Assembly (NCBI RefSeq): GCF_963678795.1
Contig: NZ_OY787453.1
Coordinates: forward strand, 434,001 to 498,000
DNA length: 64,000 bases
From: an uncultured Methanoregula sp.
Lineage (GTDB): Archaea > Halobacteriota > Methanomicrobia > Methanomicrobiales > Methanospirillaceae
Reading direction: 5' to 3'
The position numbers and the translations under genes are program-made. The notes under the pieces are model-generated. The model was not told where the DNA came from. It ran no database searches and saw nothing but the letters and a program-made list of their open reading frames with translations. Positions 25,501-35,000 of the stretch are shown here, one piece after another. Numbering within the stretch: the stretch's first letter is position 1; each line of letters opens with the position of its first letter.

Positions 25501-26580
25501 TCACTCCCGGTAGAGCATCTGGATGAGATTCTCTGCCGATTCCCTTGTTATCCCCATGTCAAATATGGTGAAGCGCTCCGGACGGATAGTCTTTGCCATT
25601 AAGAGTGCTTCGACGGCAACGGAATCATCGATACCAACTTCTGCCGGTGTAGTCGGCGCCCCGATATTCTTGAGCGAGGTCCGGATTCCCCGCCAGTCTC
25701 CCCCGTGGAGATACATGGAGATGATAGTTCCGATCCCGCAGCTCTCCCCGTGCAGTGCCTTGCCCGGGGCGAGGCGATCAAGGGCATGGGAGAACTTGTG
25801 CTCCCCGCCGCTTGCCGGCCGGGACGAGCCGGCGATACTCATTGCAACGCCGCTGGATACAAGGGCTTTTATCACCAGCCACGCCGACTGCTCCTGGTGG
25901 GGCTTGATCAGGGGGGCGTCCTTGACCAGGATCTCGGCGGTCATTTTCGATAAGGCGATTGCGTACTCGCTCACGGGTTCGCCTTTGACACGGTGAGCAA
26001 GTTCCCAGTCAAGGATTGCCGTGTAATTGGAGATCACGTCCGCACAACCTGCGGCAAGGAGGCGGTGGGGGGCGGTGGCTATAATGCCGGTATCAGCCAC
26101 GATCGCAATCGGGGGCTCTGCTTCCAGCGATGAGTGCCCCTCCGCCATCGGTACTGATGCCCGGGCAGAAGCTATGCCGTCATGGGATGCAGCGGTTGGC
26201 ACGGAAATGAACGGGAGATCGAGATTGTAGGAGACGATCTTGGCCGTATCGATGACCCGGCCCCCCCCGACCCCGATAAGGAAATCCACGCCTTTTGCAG
26301 CCTTTTCTCCCTCCTTGATGACCGTTACGCTGATCTCTTCAGCAAGGAACGGTGTTACCCTGCACGATCCTGCCATGATGGACATCACGCTGTTCCCGGC
26401 AAGTTTCATGGTTCCCTTTCCGGAAACGAGCAGCGCAGATGACCCGAGTTTGAGGTCTTCACAGACCGCAGGGAGCTGGGGCAGGACATCGTGCCCGATC
26501 ACGACATCGCGGGGCAGCTGCATCCATTTGGACTTGTCAAAGACTTTGGGCCTGAGTAATTTTATTGCATCTGCGCTCAT
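25501..26580 (-). CDS. egsA: Glycerol-1-phosphate dehydrogenase [NAD(P)+]
   Basis: The protein of about 359 residues belongs to the iron-containing alcohol dehydrogenase/glycerol dehydrogenase-like fold and opens with the EgsA pattern KWMQLPRDVVIGHDVL. The dinucleotide-binding GVGGGRVIDTAKI and the metal-region ASHDGIASARAS and GEHKFSHALD segments are visible. It reduces dihydroxyacetone phosphate to sn-glycerol 1-phosphate, the backbone of archaeal ether lipids. ATG 26580 is chosen because a TATA-like sequence on the minus strand (26606-26613) sits about 26 bases upstream, fitting a leaderless transcript; ATG 26589 is the alternative. Confidence 0.94.
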   Translation of the reverse strand: MSADAIKLLRPKVFDKSKWMQLPRDVVIGHDVLPQLPAVCEDLKLGSSALLVSGKGTMKLAGNSVMSIMAGSCRVTPFLAEEISVTVIKEGEKAAKGVDFLIGVGGGRVIDTAKIVSYNLDLPFISVPTAASHDGIASARASVPMAEGHSSLEAEPPIAIVADTGIIATAPHRLLAAGCADVISNYTAILDWELAHRVKGEPVSEYAIALSKMTAEILVKDAPLIKPHQEQSAWLVIKALVSSGVAMSIAGSSRPASGGEHKFSHALDRLAPGKALHGESCGIGTIISMYLHGGDWRGIRTSLKNIGAPTTPAEVGIDDSVAVEALLMAKTIRPERFTIFDMGITRESAENLIQMLYRE

Positions 26581-26617
26581 TATTATCATGGATGATTAGT
26601 GATTTCATATACAAATA
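26556..26617. promoter_or_regulatory. Divergent overlapping leaderless promoters of egsA and DUF63
   Basis: Only 11 bases separate the egsA ATG (26580, minus) from the DUF63 ATG (26592, plus). On the plus strand TAATTTTATT at about 26557-26566 lies about 27 bases before ATG 26592; on the minus strand a TATATG/TTTGTATA-like stretch at 26606-26617 lies about the same distance before ATG 26580. Each TATA box is inside the neighbour's coding sequence. No Shine-Dalgarno is visible for either gene, as expected for leaderless mRNAs. Confidence 0.5.
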
Positions 26618-27458
26618 CTACATCGATCCCATTACTCAGGGTCAACCCTATAACGTAGTCGATACCCTCACCTACGCAATAATTCTCGTTGTCGGCGTGT
26701 ACCTGCTCTACCGCTGGCTGTCGCAGTCCACCTGGCTTGCCGATATCGGGTTCAAGATCGATACCACCTTCATTCTCGCCACCCTCCCGTATGTTATTCT
26801 CGGGGGTATCGTGCGGGTAATCGAAGATACCGGCATGATCACCGGCGATTTCAAGTACCTTCTCATCACGCCGCTCATCTACTTCGTCCTCTTTTTCTAT
26901 ACGATCGCGATCCTCTTCCTCTCCCGGTACCTCACGCTGCAGGGGCTGACTTCGAATTTCCTCACGTTCTATTTCTGGGTGGGGGTATTCTCGGTATTCG
27001 TATCCTCGCTCATTCTCGTTGCGTGGAGCACGACCCACCATGGCATCGACCTCTTCGTCCTCACGGTGATCCCTCTCATGGCCCTTACCGCAACAGCCCT
27101 GGTCTGGGCGTTCATGCGGTATGTCTGCCGGTGGGAGTATATCCGCGACCCGCTCTACATCACCCTGCTCTTTGGCCAGCTTTTCGATGCAAGTGCGACC
27201 AGTTTCGGTATAGACCTTCATCCCGCTGTCCAGTACACTGAGGTGCATGTCGTTGGCTCATCCCTTATCAACCTCACCGGCACGGCGTTCGTGATGTACC
27301 CCTTAAAACTCGTGGTCCTGTTCCCGGCAATCTATATCATGCAGATCTACCGCAAAGAGGCAAATCCTGCATTCTGGCACCTTGTGATGCTCGCGATGAT
27401 CATCGTCGGGTTTGCACCGGGGATCCGGGATATGGTCCGGATGGTCCTGTATGTCTAA
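26592..27458 (+). CDS. DUF63 integral membrane protein
   Basis: The 288-residue protein starts MISDFIYKYYIDPI and is built of about eight hydrophobic helices, characteristic of DUF63, a euryarchaeal family of unknown function. A longer frame to 26565 was not used because it would enter egsA and the family begins at this Met. It overlaps the next gene by eight bases and heads a DUF63-SpoIIM-proS operon. Confidence 0.88.
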   Translation: MISDFIYKYYIDPITQGQPYNVVDTLTYAIILVVGVYLLYRWLSQSTWLADIGFKIDTTFILATLPYVILGGIVRVIEDTGMITGDFKYLLITPLIYFVLFFYTIAILFLSRYLTLQGLTSNFLTFYFWVGVFSVFVSSLILVAWSTTHHGIDLFVLTVIPLMALTATALVWAFMRYVCRWEYIRDPLYITLLFGQLFDASATSFGIDLHPAVQYTEVHVVGSSLINLTGTAFVMYPLKLVVLFPAIYIMQIYRKEANPAFWHLVMLAMIIVGFAPGIRDMVRMVLYV

Positions 27459-28017
27459 TTCCCGCCTGACAAATGCCCTCATCATCACCTTCCTCCTTTT
27501 CTGTGCCACACTTACCGTTGGCTGGGTCGGTTCCGCCCAGAACCCGGCTGTTGGCCAGGATCTCATGAAACTGTTCCAGAAAGAGGTTGCAGGCCAGATG
27601 TCTACCGACAATGCTCCTGATCTCTGCGTCAAGCTCTTCTTCAACAACCTTGAGGCCTGTATCTTCCTTTTCCTTGGCGGGGCATCGTTTGGTATCCTCA
27701 CCATCTTCATCATGAGTCTCAATGGGATCGTGATAGGAGCGATCATGGAGGTCATCCACAAGGACCACAGTATCCTGTTCGTGGCAGCCGCCCTTATTCC
27801 CCACGGGATCTTCGAGATCCCGGCGTTCATCATCTCCGGTGCCCTTGGTATCATCCTGGCCCAGGCGCTCATCGCGGAGTGGTACGGAGGGCCGGATACT
27901 GAAGGAGAGGCAAGGAAATCTGCCCGGCTCTTCATTCTCTATGTGCTCCCGCTCGTTGCGGTTGCCGCGTGCGTCGAGGCTTTTATTACGCCTCTTGTCA
28001 TACATTTAGTAGCTTAG
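27451..28017 (+). CDS. SpoIIM-like (stage II sporulation M family) membrane protein
   Basis: The 188-residue protein has about five transmembrane helices and the family's central [15 protein letters not shown] and [14 protein letters not shown] segments. Members are widespread in archaea, where sporulation does not occur, so the name reflects homology only; a role in membrane remodelling or transport is possible. ATG 27451 lies inside the DUF63 stop region, implying coupled translation. proS starts 13 bases later. Confidence 0.85.
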   Translation: MSNSRLTNALIITFLLFCATLTVGWVGSAQNPAVGQDLMKLFQKEVAGQMSTDNAPDLCVKLFFNNLEACIFLFLGGASFGILTIFIMSLNGIVIGAIMEVIHKDHSILFVAAALIPHGIFEIPAFIISGALGIILAQALIAEWYGGPDTEGEARKSARLFILYVLPLVAVAACVEAFITPLVIHLVA

Positions 28018-28030
28018 AGGGTTTTTTCAC

Positions 28031-29467
28031 ATGGATGATGACGCGGGCACCCTGCCCCAGAAACAGGACTTTTCTGCATGGTTTAATGATCTCCTCTGGC
28101 GGGCCGAGATTATGGATGTCCGCTACCCGGTCAAGGGTCTCTATGTATGGTACCCTTACGGGTTCGCGATCCGGAAATTCGTGTACAACCGGCTCCGCGA
28201 TCTCCTCGACCGTGACCACCAGGAGACTCTCTTCCCGCTCCTCATCCCCGAACAGGAGTTCATGAAGGAGGCCGAGCACATCAAGGGATTCGAGGACGAG
28301 GTTTACTGGGTCACTCATGGCGGCACGACCCCCCTTGACGTCAAACTTGCCCTCCGGCCCACGAGCGAGACCGCTATCTACCCGATGTATGCGCTCTGGC
28401 TCCGCTCCCATGCCGATCTGCCGATGAAGTACTACCAGATCGTCAACACGTTCCGGTACGAGACAAAGCAGACCCGCCCGCTCATCCGCCTCCGGGAGAT
28501 CACCTCGTTCATGGAATCCCACACGGTCCACGCTACCTGGGATGAGGCCGAAGCGCAGGTGGAATACGAGATCGCACTCACCCGCGAGTTCTATGACGGC
28601 TTTTGCATCCCGATCACCATCTCGAAGCGGCCGGACTGGGACAAGTTCCCCGGTGCGGATTATACGATTGCCGTGGACGCGATCATGCCCAATGGCAAGA
28701 CCCTCCAGATCGGCACGGTCCACCACCTCGGTACCCACTTCTCGAAGACATTCTCCATCACCTACGAGGACAAGGACGGGGTCCAGCAGCTCGCCAACCA
28801 GACCTGCTACGGCATCTCGGAGCGGTGCATCGCGGCCCTTATCAGCCTGCATGGCGATGACAAGGGACTCATTCTTCCTCCAGCGGCAGCCCCCGTGCAG
28901 GCAGTCATTGTCCCGATCACGATCGGGAAGCGACACGAGGATGTGCTTGCAGCTGCACAGAAACTGGAAGCGGATCTCAAAGCTGCAGGATTCCGGGTGA
29001 AGATGGATACCCGCGACATGCGCCCCGGTGCGAAGTATTACTGGTGGGAACTCCGCGGCGTCCCGCTCCGGCTCGAACTGGGCCCGAGAGATCTCGATGC
29101 CGGGAAGGTCATGGCGGTCAAACGGACCGGCGAGAAGACTTCGCTTGACCTCCCGACCATCACCGAAGGGGTTACCCGTGTTCTTGGCGAGATTACCGAA
29201 GCAATTCGTGCGAAGGCCGAGGAACACACAAAGTCCCATCTCGTCAGCGTGGATTCCATGCCAGCCCTTGATGCAGCCCTCAACGAGGGAAAAGTTGCGG
29301 TGGTCCACTGGTGCAAGGAACGCAGCTGCGGGGATGCCATCGAGGAGAAGACAAATGCTAGTATCCTGGGGACAGATGTCCGTTCCCAGTATGTTCCGAC
29401 AACCGAAGGGACGTGCATCGTCTGCGGAAAACCCGGCAAGGCAACACTCGTGGGCAGGACGTACTAA
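28031..29467 (+). CDS. proS: Prolyl-tRNA synthetase (archaeal/eukaryotic type)
   Basis: The 478-residue class II synthetase shows motif 2 ([17 protein letters not shown]) and motif 3 near [23 protein letters not shown] within the anticodon-binding half, plus the C-terminal zinc-binding domain and terminal Tyr typical of the archaeal type (ends CGKPG...VGRTY). It charges tRNA-Pro. Length and domain order are normal. It is the last gene of the DUF63-SpoIIM operon and is followed by an oligo-T terminator. Confidence 0.97.
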   Translation: MDDDAGTLPQKQDFSAWFNDLLWRAEIMDVRYPVKGLYVWYPYGFAIRKFVYNRLRDLLDRDHQETLFPLLIPEQEFMKEAEHIKGFEDEVYWVTHGGTTPLDVKLALRPTSETAIYPMYALWLRSHADLPMKYYQIVNTFRYETKQTRPLIRLREITSFMESHTVHATWDEAEAQVEYEIALTREFYDGFCIPITISKRPDWDKFPGADYTIAVDAIMPNGKTLQIGTVHHLGTHFSKTFSITYEDKDGVQQLANQTCYGISERCIAALISLHGDDKGLILPPAAAPVQAVIVPITIGKRHEDVLAAAQKLEADLKAAGFRVKMDTRDMRPGAKYYWWELRGVPLRLELGPRDLDAGKVMAVKRTGEKTSLDLPTITEGVTRVLGEITEAIRAKAEEHTKSHLVSVDSMPALDAALNEGKVAVVHWCKERSCGDAIEEKTNASILGTDVRSQYVPTTEGTCIVCGKPGKATLVGRTY

Positions 29468-29487
29468 AGCGGTTTGTTTATCTCTCC

Positions 29488-29495
29488 TTTTTTTT
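29488..29495 (+). terminator. Oligo-T terminator after proS
   Basis: A run of eight T about 20 bases after the proS stop codon is a typical archaeal intrinsic terminator. Confidence 0.6.
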
Positions 29496-29808
29496 AAGTT
29501 TTATCGGAAACTTCTGAATTTTAGTTCATGCCCTTTTAGAATTGTCGTGATGACCTGCGCCGCCCCCGACGGGGCGCCTCCGCGGCACTTCAATTACCTG
29601 AAAATGCTTTAAACCGGTGATTGCCCCCCTCTCAAGAGGCCCTGGTGCGGGAAGCGCGGATACAGGATAGTGACGGGGGGTCAAGGGGGCGACTCCCTTC
29701 GGGCTGCCTCCCCCTTCGGGAAAAGTGGAGGTCACCCTCTCACATAAAAAGGATAAGGAAACCTGGAGAATACGGGGATCTCTACAAAGCACATTCTCTT
29801 GAGAGAAA

Positions 29809-29853
29809 TCCCGATTTTATCGGGTATCAATTTCCCGGGGAGCGTGATCCCCG
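29809..29853 (-). terminator. Paired hairpins after the signalling cluster
   Basis: Two compact dyads lie just past the stop of the last minus-strand signalling gene: CGGGGA/TCCCCG with a 6-base loop (about 29837-29853) and CCCGAT/ATCGGG with a 3-base loop (29810-29824). They could end transcription or protect the 3' end. The rest of the 29468-29855 gap holds no gene; it contains GC-rich palindromic DNA around 29555-29590 and 29670-29745. Confidence 0.45.
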
Positions 29854-29855
29854 TC

Positions 29856-30959
29856 TTATTCGACCCAGCCGTTCAGCACAATTTTTCCTACGAACGGGTT
29901 ATCTGATAAATTACTCATGATTCCCCGGATGGAACAGATATTCCGGTCAATCTTCTCGAATTTCAGCCGCACGGGCTTTGCCATCCCGGGATGGACGAGC
30001 ACTTCGGAGAAGACCTGTTTTGCCTGCTGCCAGTCACTCATGCTGATATAATCGAAGAAACTCTTTTTCAAATCCTGGTCCGGCAGGTACCCGAGAGCAG
30101 TCTTGAAGGACGGGCTCTGCTGGGAGAATGTACCATTGGGATTGAGCAGGACTACTACTTCCGATGCCTCTTCGATAATGGCACGGAAATAGTCAGCATT
30201 ATTCCGCACCTGCTCCTCTGACTGCTTCCTGATGGTGATATTCCGGACACTGACGGCATATTTCTCTGCAGTGCCATTCGTATCGTAGACCGGGTAGATC
30301 GTCACATCGTACCAGCTCCTGTTCAGCTGTTCTTCGAAAACGAGCCGTTTCTCTCCCCTCGTATTCAGCTGCCAGCAGGCCATCTTCGGGGTGAGGATAT
30401 TTTTCCCTACCAGATCGTACGCACTGGTACCCTGCAGTTCTTCCGGCGTAGTGCCAACAATCCCGGCAAGAGCTTCATTGGCCATAAGGAACCTGCCCTC
30501 GGTCCCTACGAGATACAGCAGGTCCTGCGTTGCGTTCACCATCACCCTTGTGGTTTCTTCGGTTTCCTGCAGCCGGCGCTCCATCCGGTGTTTGTAGACT
30601 GCCATCTCGATGGCAGACTGGAGTACCCGTTCATCGTAGGGTTTTATGATGTACCCGTAGGGCTCGGCCTTTTTTGCCCGGTCGAGAAGCGGCTTGTCGG
30701 CAAATGCGGTCAGGAAGATAACCGGAATCCCGTGCGCTGTATGGATACGGTCCGCTGCTTCGATGCCATCCATGGATCCCGCCAGGTTTATGTCCATGAG
30801 CACGAGATCGGGACGTTTCTCTGCCACTTTCTCGACTGCGGTTTCGCCGGTTTTTGCCGTCCCGTCCACCGCGTACCCGAGGCTTAAGAGAGTCTCTTTT
30901 ATGTCGCTTGCAACGATTGCCTCATCTTCGACAATGAATATCCGTGGAGGTGCGGTCAT
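29856..30959 (-). CDS. Response regulator receiver with two PAS domains
   Basis: An N-terminal receiver (about 5-120) has the acidic pair in VEDEAIVA, phosphoacceptor D in LMDINLAG and the KPYDE lysine. Two PAS regions follow (about 135-255 and 260-365). No kinase or DNA-binding domain is present. ATG 30959 is used instead of the longer frame to 31025, as it begins the receiver properly and lies 4 bases after the upstream stop. Its receiver is very like that of the preceding gene, suggesting duplication. It is the last gene of the signalling cluster and may be the target of the multi-PAS kinases. Confidence 0.88.
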   Translation of the reverse strand: MTAPPRIFIVEDEAIVASDIKETLLSLGYAVDGTAKTGETAVEKVAEKRPDLVLMDINLAGSMDGIEAADRIHTAHGIPVIFLTAFADKPLLDRAKKAEPYGYIIKPYDERVLQSAIEMAVYKHRMERRLQETEETTRVMVNATQDLLYLVGTEGRFLMANEALAGIVGTTPEELQGTSAYDLVGKNILTPKMACWQLNTRGEKRLVFEEQLNRSWYDVTIYPVYDTNGTAEKYAVSVRNITIRKQSEEQVRNNADYFRAIIEEASEVVVLLNPNGTFSQQSPSFKTALGYLPDQDLKKSFFDYISMSDWQQAKQVFSEVLVHPGMAKPVRLKFEKIDRNICSIRGIMSNLSDNPFVGKIVLNGWVE

Positions 30960-30963
30960 ACTG

Positions 30964-31905
30964 TTACCGGTACCCCATTGCTGCACCCAGCAGATTTGCA
31001 GTAATGCGCAGTGCTTCGATCTCATCCGGAGACCTGGTCCGTTCCGTTATATCGAAGAACGCTATAAAGCCCCAGAATGCCTCCCGGATAAAGATGGGCA
31101 GTATAACTCCGGACTTCACACCGAGGAGGTCAAAGAGCGGGCGCTCATCTTCAGTGAGCATTGACCTGGTTGCAGAGATGACTTCGCCCTTCATCAGCTG
31201 GTCTTCCCAGTGAGACAGCCCAAGTGCCGTGAGGCTGAAATTTTTGAGTTCCTGTTTATAAAGACATGAATGGTACCCGGGACACCCCCACTCATAAATC
31301 AGAGTGGTGGTTTTGTTTCCGGTGGGGTCATTCCCTGTCCTGAATATACCAATGGCACCCGCATCCAGTGCAAGCCCGAGGGGTTCCAGGATATCCCGGA
31401 TATCGGAAGTATTGAAATTCCGGAGTTCGGGGGATCTCAATGATTCATCCCGGGAGATCCGGAGCAGCCATTCCACTGCAGAACTGACGGCAAAAAGGAT
31501 AGAATCCCGTTTCTTTATCTCCCGTTCTATCTTGTGCTTATAAATGGCCATCTCAATAACAGAATGCAGTTCGCGCTCATCGTAAGGCTTGATGACATAT
31601 CCATAGGGCTCAGTGATTTTCGCCCGTTCGAGAAGGGATTTATCTGCATACGCCGTGAGATAGATTACCGGAATATCATAGAGGACATTGATCTTTCCTG
31701 CGGCCTCGATCCCGTCCATCTTACCGGCAAGATGGATATCCATCAGAATAAGGTCGGGTAAAATCGCCGGGATCTTTTCAAGGGCAAGCTCCCCGGATTT
31801 GGCAATTCCCGGTACGGTATACCCAAGACTTTTTAAGGTTTCCTTGATATCATTTGCAACGATTGCCTCATCTTCCACGATAAAAACTGCGACCGGTTTT
31901 TCCAC
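30964..31905 (-). CDS. Response regulator receiver with GAF domain
   Basis: The 313-residue protein has a receiver (about 5-122) with VEDEAIVA, the phosphoacceptor D in LMDIHLAG and KPYDE motifs, then a helical linker and a GAF domain (about 150-310) with CPGYHS and GVILPIFIREAFWGFIAF strands. Two Cys in the GAF region could bind a ligand or cofactor, but this is speculative. There is no DNA-binding domain. It is separated from the next gene by only 4 bases, and from the kinase upstream by 138. Confidence 0.88.
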   Translation of the reverse strand: MEKPVAVFIVEDEAIVANDIKETLKSLGYTVPGIAKSGELALEKIPAILPDLILMDIHLAGKMDGIEAAGKINVLYDIPVIYLTAYADKSLLERAKITEPYGYVIKPYDERELHSVIEMAIYKHKIEREIKKRDSILFAVSSAVEWLLRISRDESLRSPELRNFNTSDIRDILEPLGLALDAGAIGIFRTGNDPTGNKTTTLIYEWGCPGYHSCLYKQELKNFSLTALGLSHWEDQLMKGEVISATRSMLTEDERPLFDLLGVKSGVILPIFIREAFWGFIAFFDITERTRSPDEIEALRITANLLGAAMGYR

Positions 31906-32043
31906 GGATGCACCTCCTATCTATTCTTTCGTTCGAGAATCCTGATAACAGTTCCTGTTTTTTTCGCCCGATGCCGGATCCTGCCTGGAAATGCGGCCCC
32001 ATTCACTCCTTTGAGCCATGCCGGCAGGGCCGTACTGATCATG

Positions 32044-35000
32044 TTAAGCACCCGGCTGATCACGTTTCGGCTGGAGCGTGATGATGAACGTTGTTCCATT
32101 GCCCTCACTCAGATCAATCGTGCCGTTGAGCTGGTCGACCAGGTTATTTACCAGGCGGAGGCCAAGGGATTCTGTATTTTTCCAGTCAAAGCCCGGTGGC
32201 AGACCGGCTCCGTCGTCATGATAGATAAACCGGAGCGTATTTGATTCCTGCCGTTCACATTCGATTGAGATGATCCCTTTCCTGCCTTCCGGGAAGGCAT
32301 GTTTGAGGGAGTTTGATACAAGTTCGTTCAGGATAAGTCCGGCAGGGATCAATGTATCAATATCTGCCGTGATTTCGTCCATGGTAATGGTTATGGCAAC
32401 CTGATTGTGCCGGATATTATAAAACTGGAAGATCTGTTTCGTCAGGTAATTCAGGTACTCCTTCAGGTTGATATCTGAAATATTATGGGAACGGTAAATC
32501 CTCTCGTGAACAAGGGCCATTGCCCGGACCCTGCTCTGGCTGTCCCGGATTGATTCCAGCACTTTTTCATCGGTGATGTACCGTGACTGGAGATTTAAGA
32601 GACTGGCAATGATCTGGAGGTTGTTCTTTACCCGGTGATGGATCTCACGGAGCAGGAGGTCTTTTTCCTCAAGCGAGCGGGAGATATCCGCCTCTGCTTT
32701 TGCACGTGCGGCAATCTCGGAAATGAGCTGGTCGTTGGTGCTGCTCAGTTCATTCGTCCGCTCTGCCACCCGTTTTTCCAGTTCTTCATTTGCATACCGG
32801 ATGGATTCTTCTGCCATCTTTATGGCAGTAATATCTGACAGTACGTTGAGGCTTGCAGGTTTTCCCTCGAAACTGACGGTTGCGCCATTGACAAGAACGG
32901 TCCGGATCGTGTTGTCCTTTGCAACAATCTTCAGCTCGTATGAGGGGATCTCGATACCGGCCATCCTCTTGGAGAGTTTCTCCCGGAGATTATCCCTGCA
33001 TTCCGGCGCGATGAACGGGAAGATCGATTGTCCTATGAGTGATTCTGCATTGTACCCCAGGCGGAAGGCTCCTGCAGGATTGACGTAGAGCAGGATCCCG
33101 TCACGATGGACGATCACATAATCCGGAAGCTGGTCGATGAGCGTCCGGTACCGCTCCTCGCTCTCCTGCAATGCCGTCTCCGCGAGTCGGCGATCGGTAA
33201 TATCATGGATGATGGAATAGAAGAGCGGCTTGCCCTGTACCCTGATGGGGCCGGAAAAGACCTCAACAAAACGCGTCTCACCATCTGCACGGTAGTGGGT
33301 GGTGTGGAAATGTTTTTCCTTCTGGTCTTTTGCCCGCTGGAGATTCCGGATCACCTTCTCTTTTGGCAGGCGGTTCAGATCAAAAATACCGATTGATTTC
33401 AGCTGATAACGGGAATATCCATAATATCGCACAGCCGCGTCGTTTGCATCGATTATGAGACCGGTGTCAGGATCGATCAGCAGCGATACGGAGTAACTGT
33501 TGGTAAACAGCGAGCTGTACCGCTCCTCGCTCTCTTTTAATTCCTGCTGCGCCTTGACAAGCGGGGTGATATCTTCAAGGGTTTCAACCGCTCCTATGAC
33601 TTTTCCGGAGGGATCGATGACCGGGGCAGCAATAAAATGCAGCCATTTTCCGGTACTGCCCATGGAAGGGAAGAAGTCGGTTGCTTCGTATGCACCTTCC
33701 ACGGCATCCGATTTTTTTACCATGTCTTTATACCGTTCCGCGATCTTTCCTTCATCGCCTTCGACAATCAGGTCTGCCAGGCAGGGTCGTTCTGCGTTAT
33801 AAAATGCGGCCCAGTGCCTGTTCGTTCCTTTCACGTCCCGGGCTTTTATCCCGCTTGTCTCCTCCAGCGCTTTATTCCATGAGATTACCCGGTGACCAGT
33901 ATCGATGACAAATTTCGGGATCGGTGAACTCTGGAGGATCACGTTCAGCATGGCCTCGCTCTCCCGGAGTGCCTGTTCAGCCAGTTTACGCTCGGTGATA
34001 TCGTGAATAATCGAGTAGAAGAGCGGTTTTCCAGAGACCCGGATAGGGCCGGAATATACTTCTACGTAGCGTCGTGAACCATCTGCAAGGTAATGGGTTG
34101 AGAAGAATTGTTTCTCTTTCTCATCCTTTGCCCGCTGGAGGTTCCTGAGTACCTTCTTTTCTGGCAGGCGGTTCAGGTCAAAAATACCCATCGAAGTCAG
34201 CTGATCCCGCGAGTATCCATAATATCGCACAGCAGCATCGTTTGCATCCACTATCATGCCGGTGTCCGGATCGATCAGGAGCGAGACCGAGTAACTGTTG
34301 GAGAAGATGGCACTGTACCGTCCCTCGCTCTCCCGGAGTGCCTGTTCGTCCCGTTTCCGCCCGGTGATGTCCTGGATCAGGCCGTCGTAGGCAATGAGAC
34401 TGCCATTGGCATTATAGTGGGGGACCGTAGTATTCCTCACCCAGCGGACGCCCCCGTCCTTGCGGACGATCCGGTGTTCGATTGCCTGCACTTCCTTTCC
34501 TGCAAGGATACGCTCTACCTGGAGGATGACTCCTGGGCGGTCTTCCTCTACAACCATGCGGAGCCACAGGCCGGGATCGGTATCGAAATCCCGGGTTGTG
34601 TATCCGGTTACTGCCTCACACCCGGGCCCATGGGTGGTCTCTGTTACCTGCCCCGATTCAATCCGGACCGTGAAGATATAATCGGTGACCGCTTCGATAA
34701 GTGTCCGGTACCGTTCCTCGCTCTCCCGCAGGGCTTTCTCGGCGCTCCTGCGTTCCAGGCCTTCGATAACGGAAACGATATGGTCTGAGACCGAAGCAGC
34801 AAAATCCTGTTCAATCAGATCCCACGCCCTTTGAGTACCCTGGTGTTCATGGCACATGACGCCGATAATGGTCCCGCTTCTCCGGACGGGAACATCCATC
34901 ATCGCAGTGATCCCAAAGGGGATGAGGTAGGTGGCGGTGAATTCAGCTGTCCGTTTATCAGTTCGTGCATCGGTTGCGGCGATCGTCCGGTTTTCATCAA

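Noticed and set aside
27998..29308. 436-codon minus-strand frame opposite proS
   Set aside because: It is the complement of a highly conserved synthetase; its His/Arg/Asp-rich composition is a shadow of GC-rich coding DNA.
31917..32108. 63-codon frame overlapping the end of a histidine kinase
   Set aside because: Most of it is out-of-frame kinase sequence and there is no ribosome-binding site.
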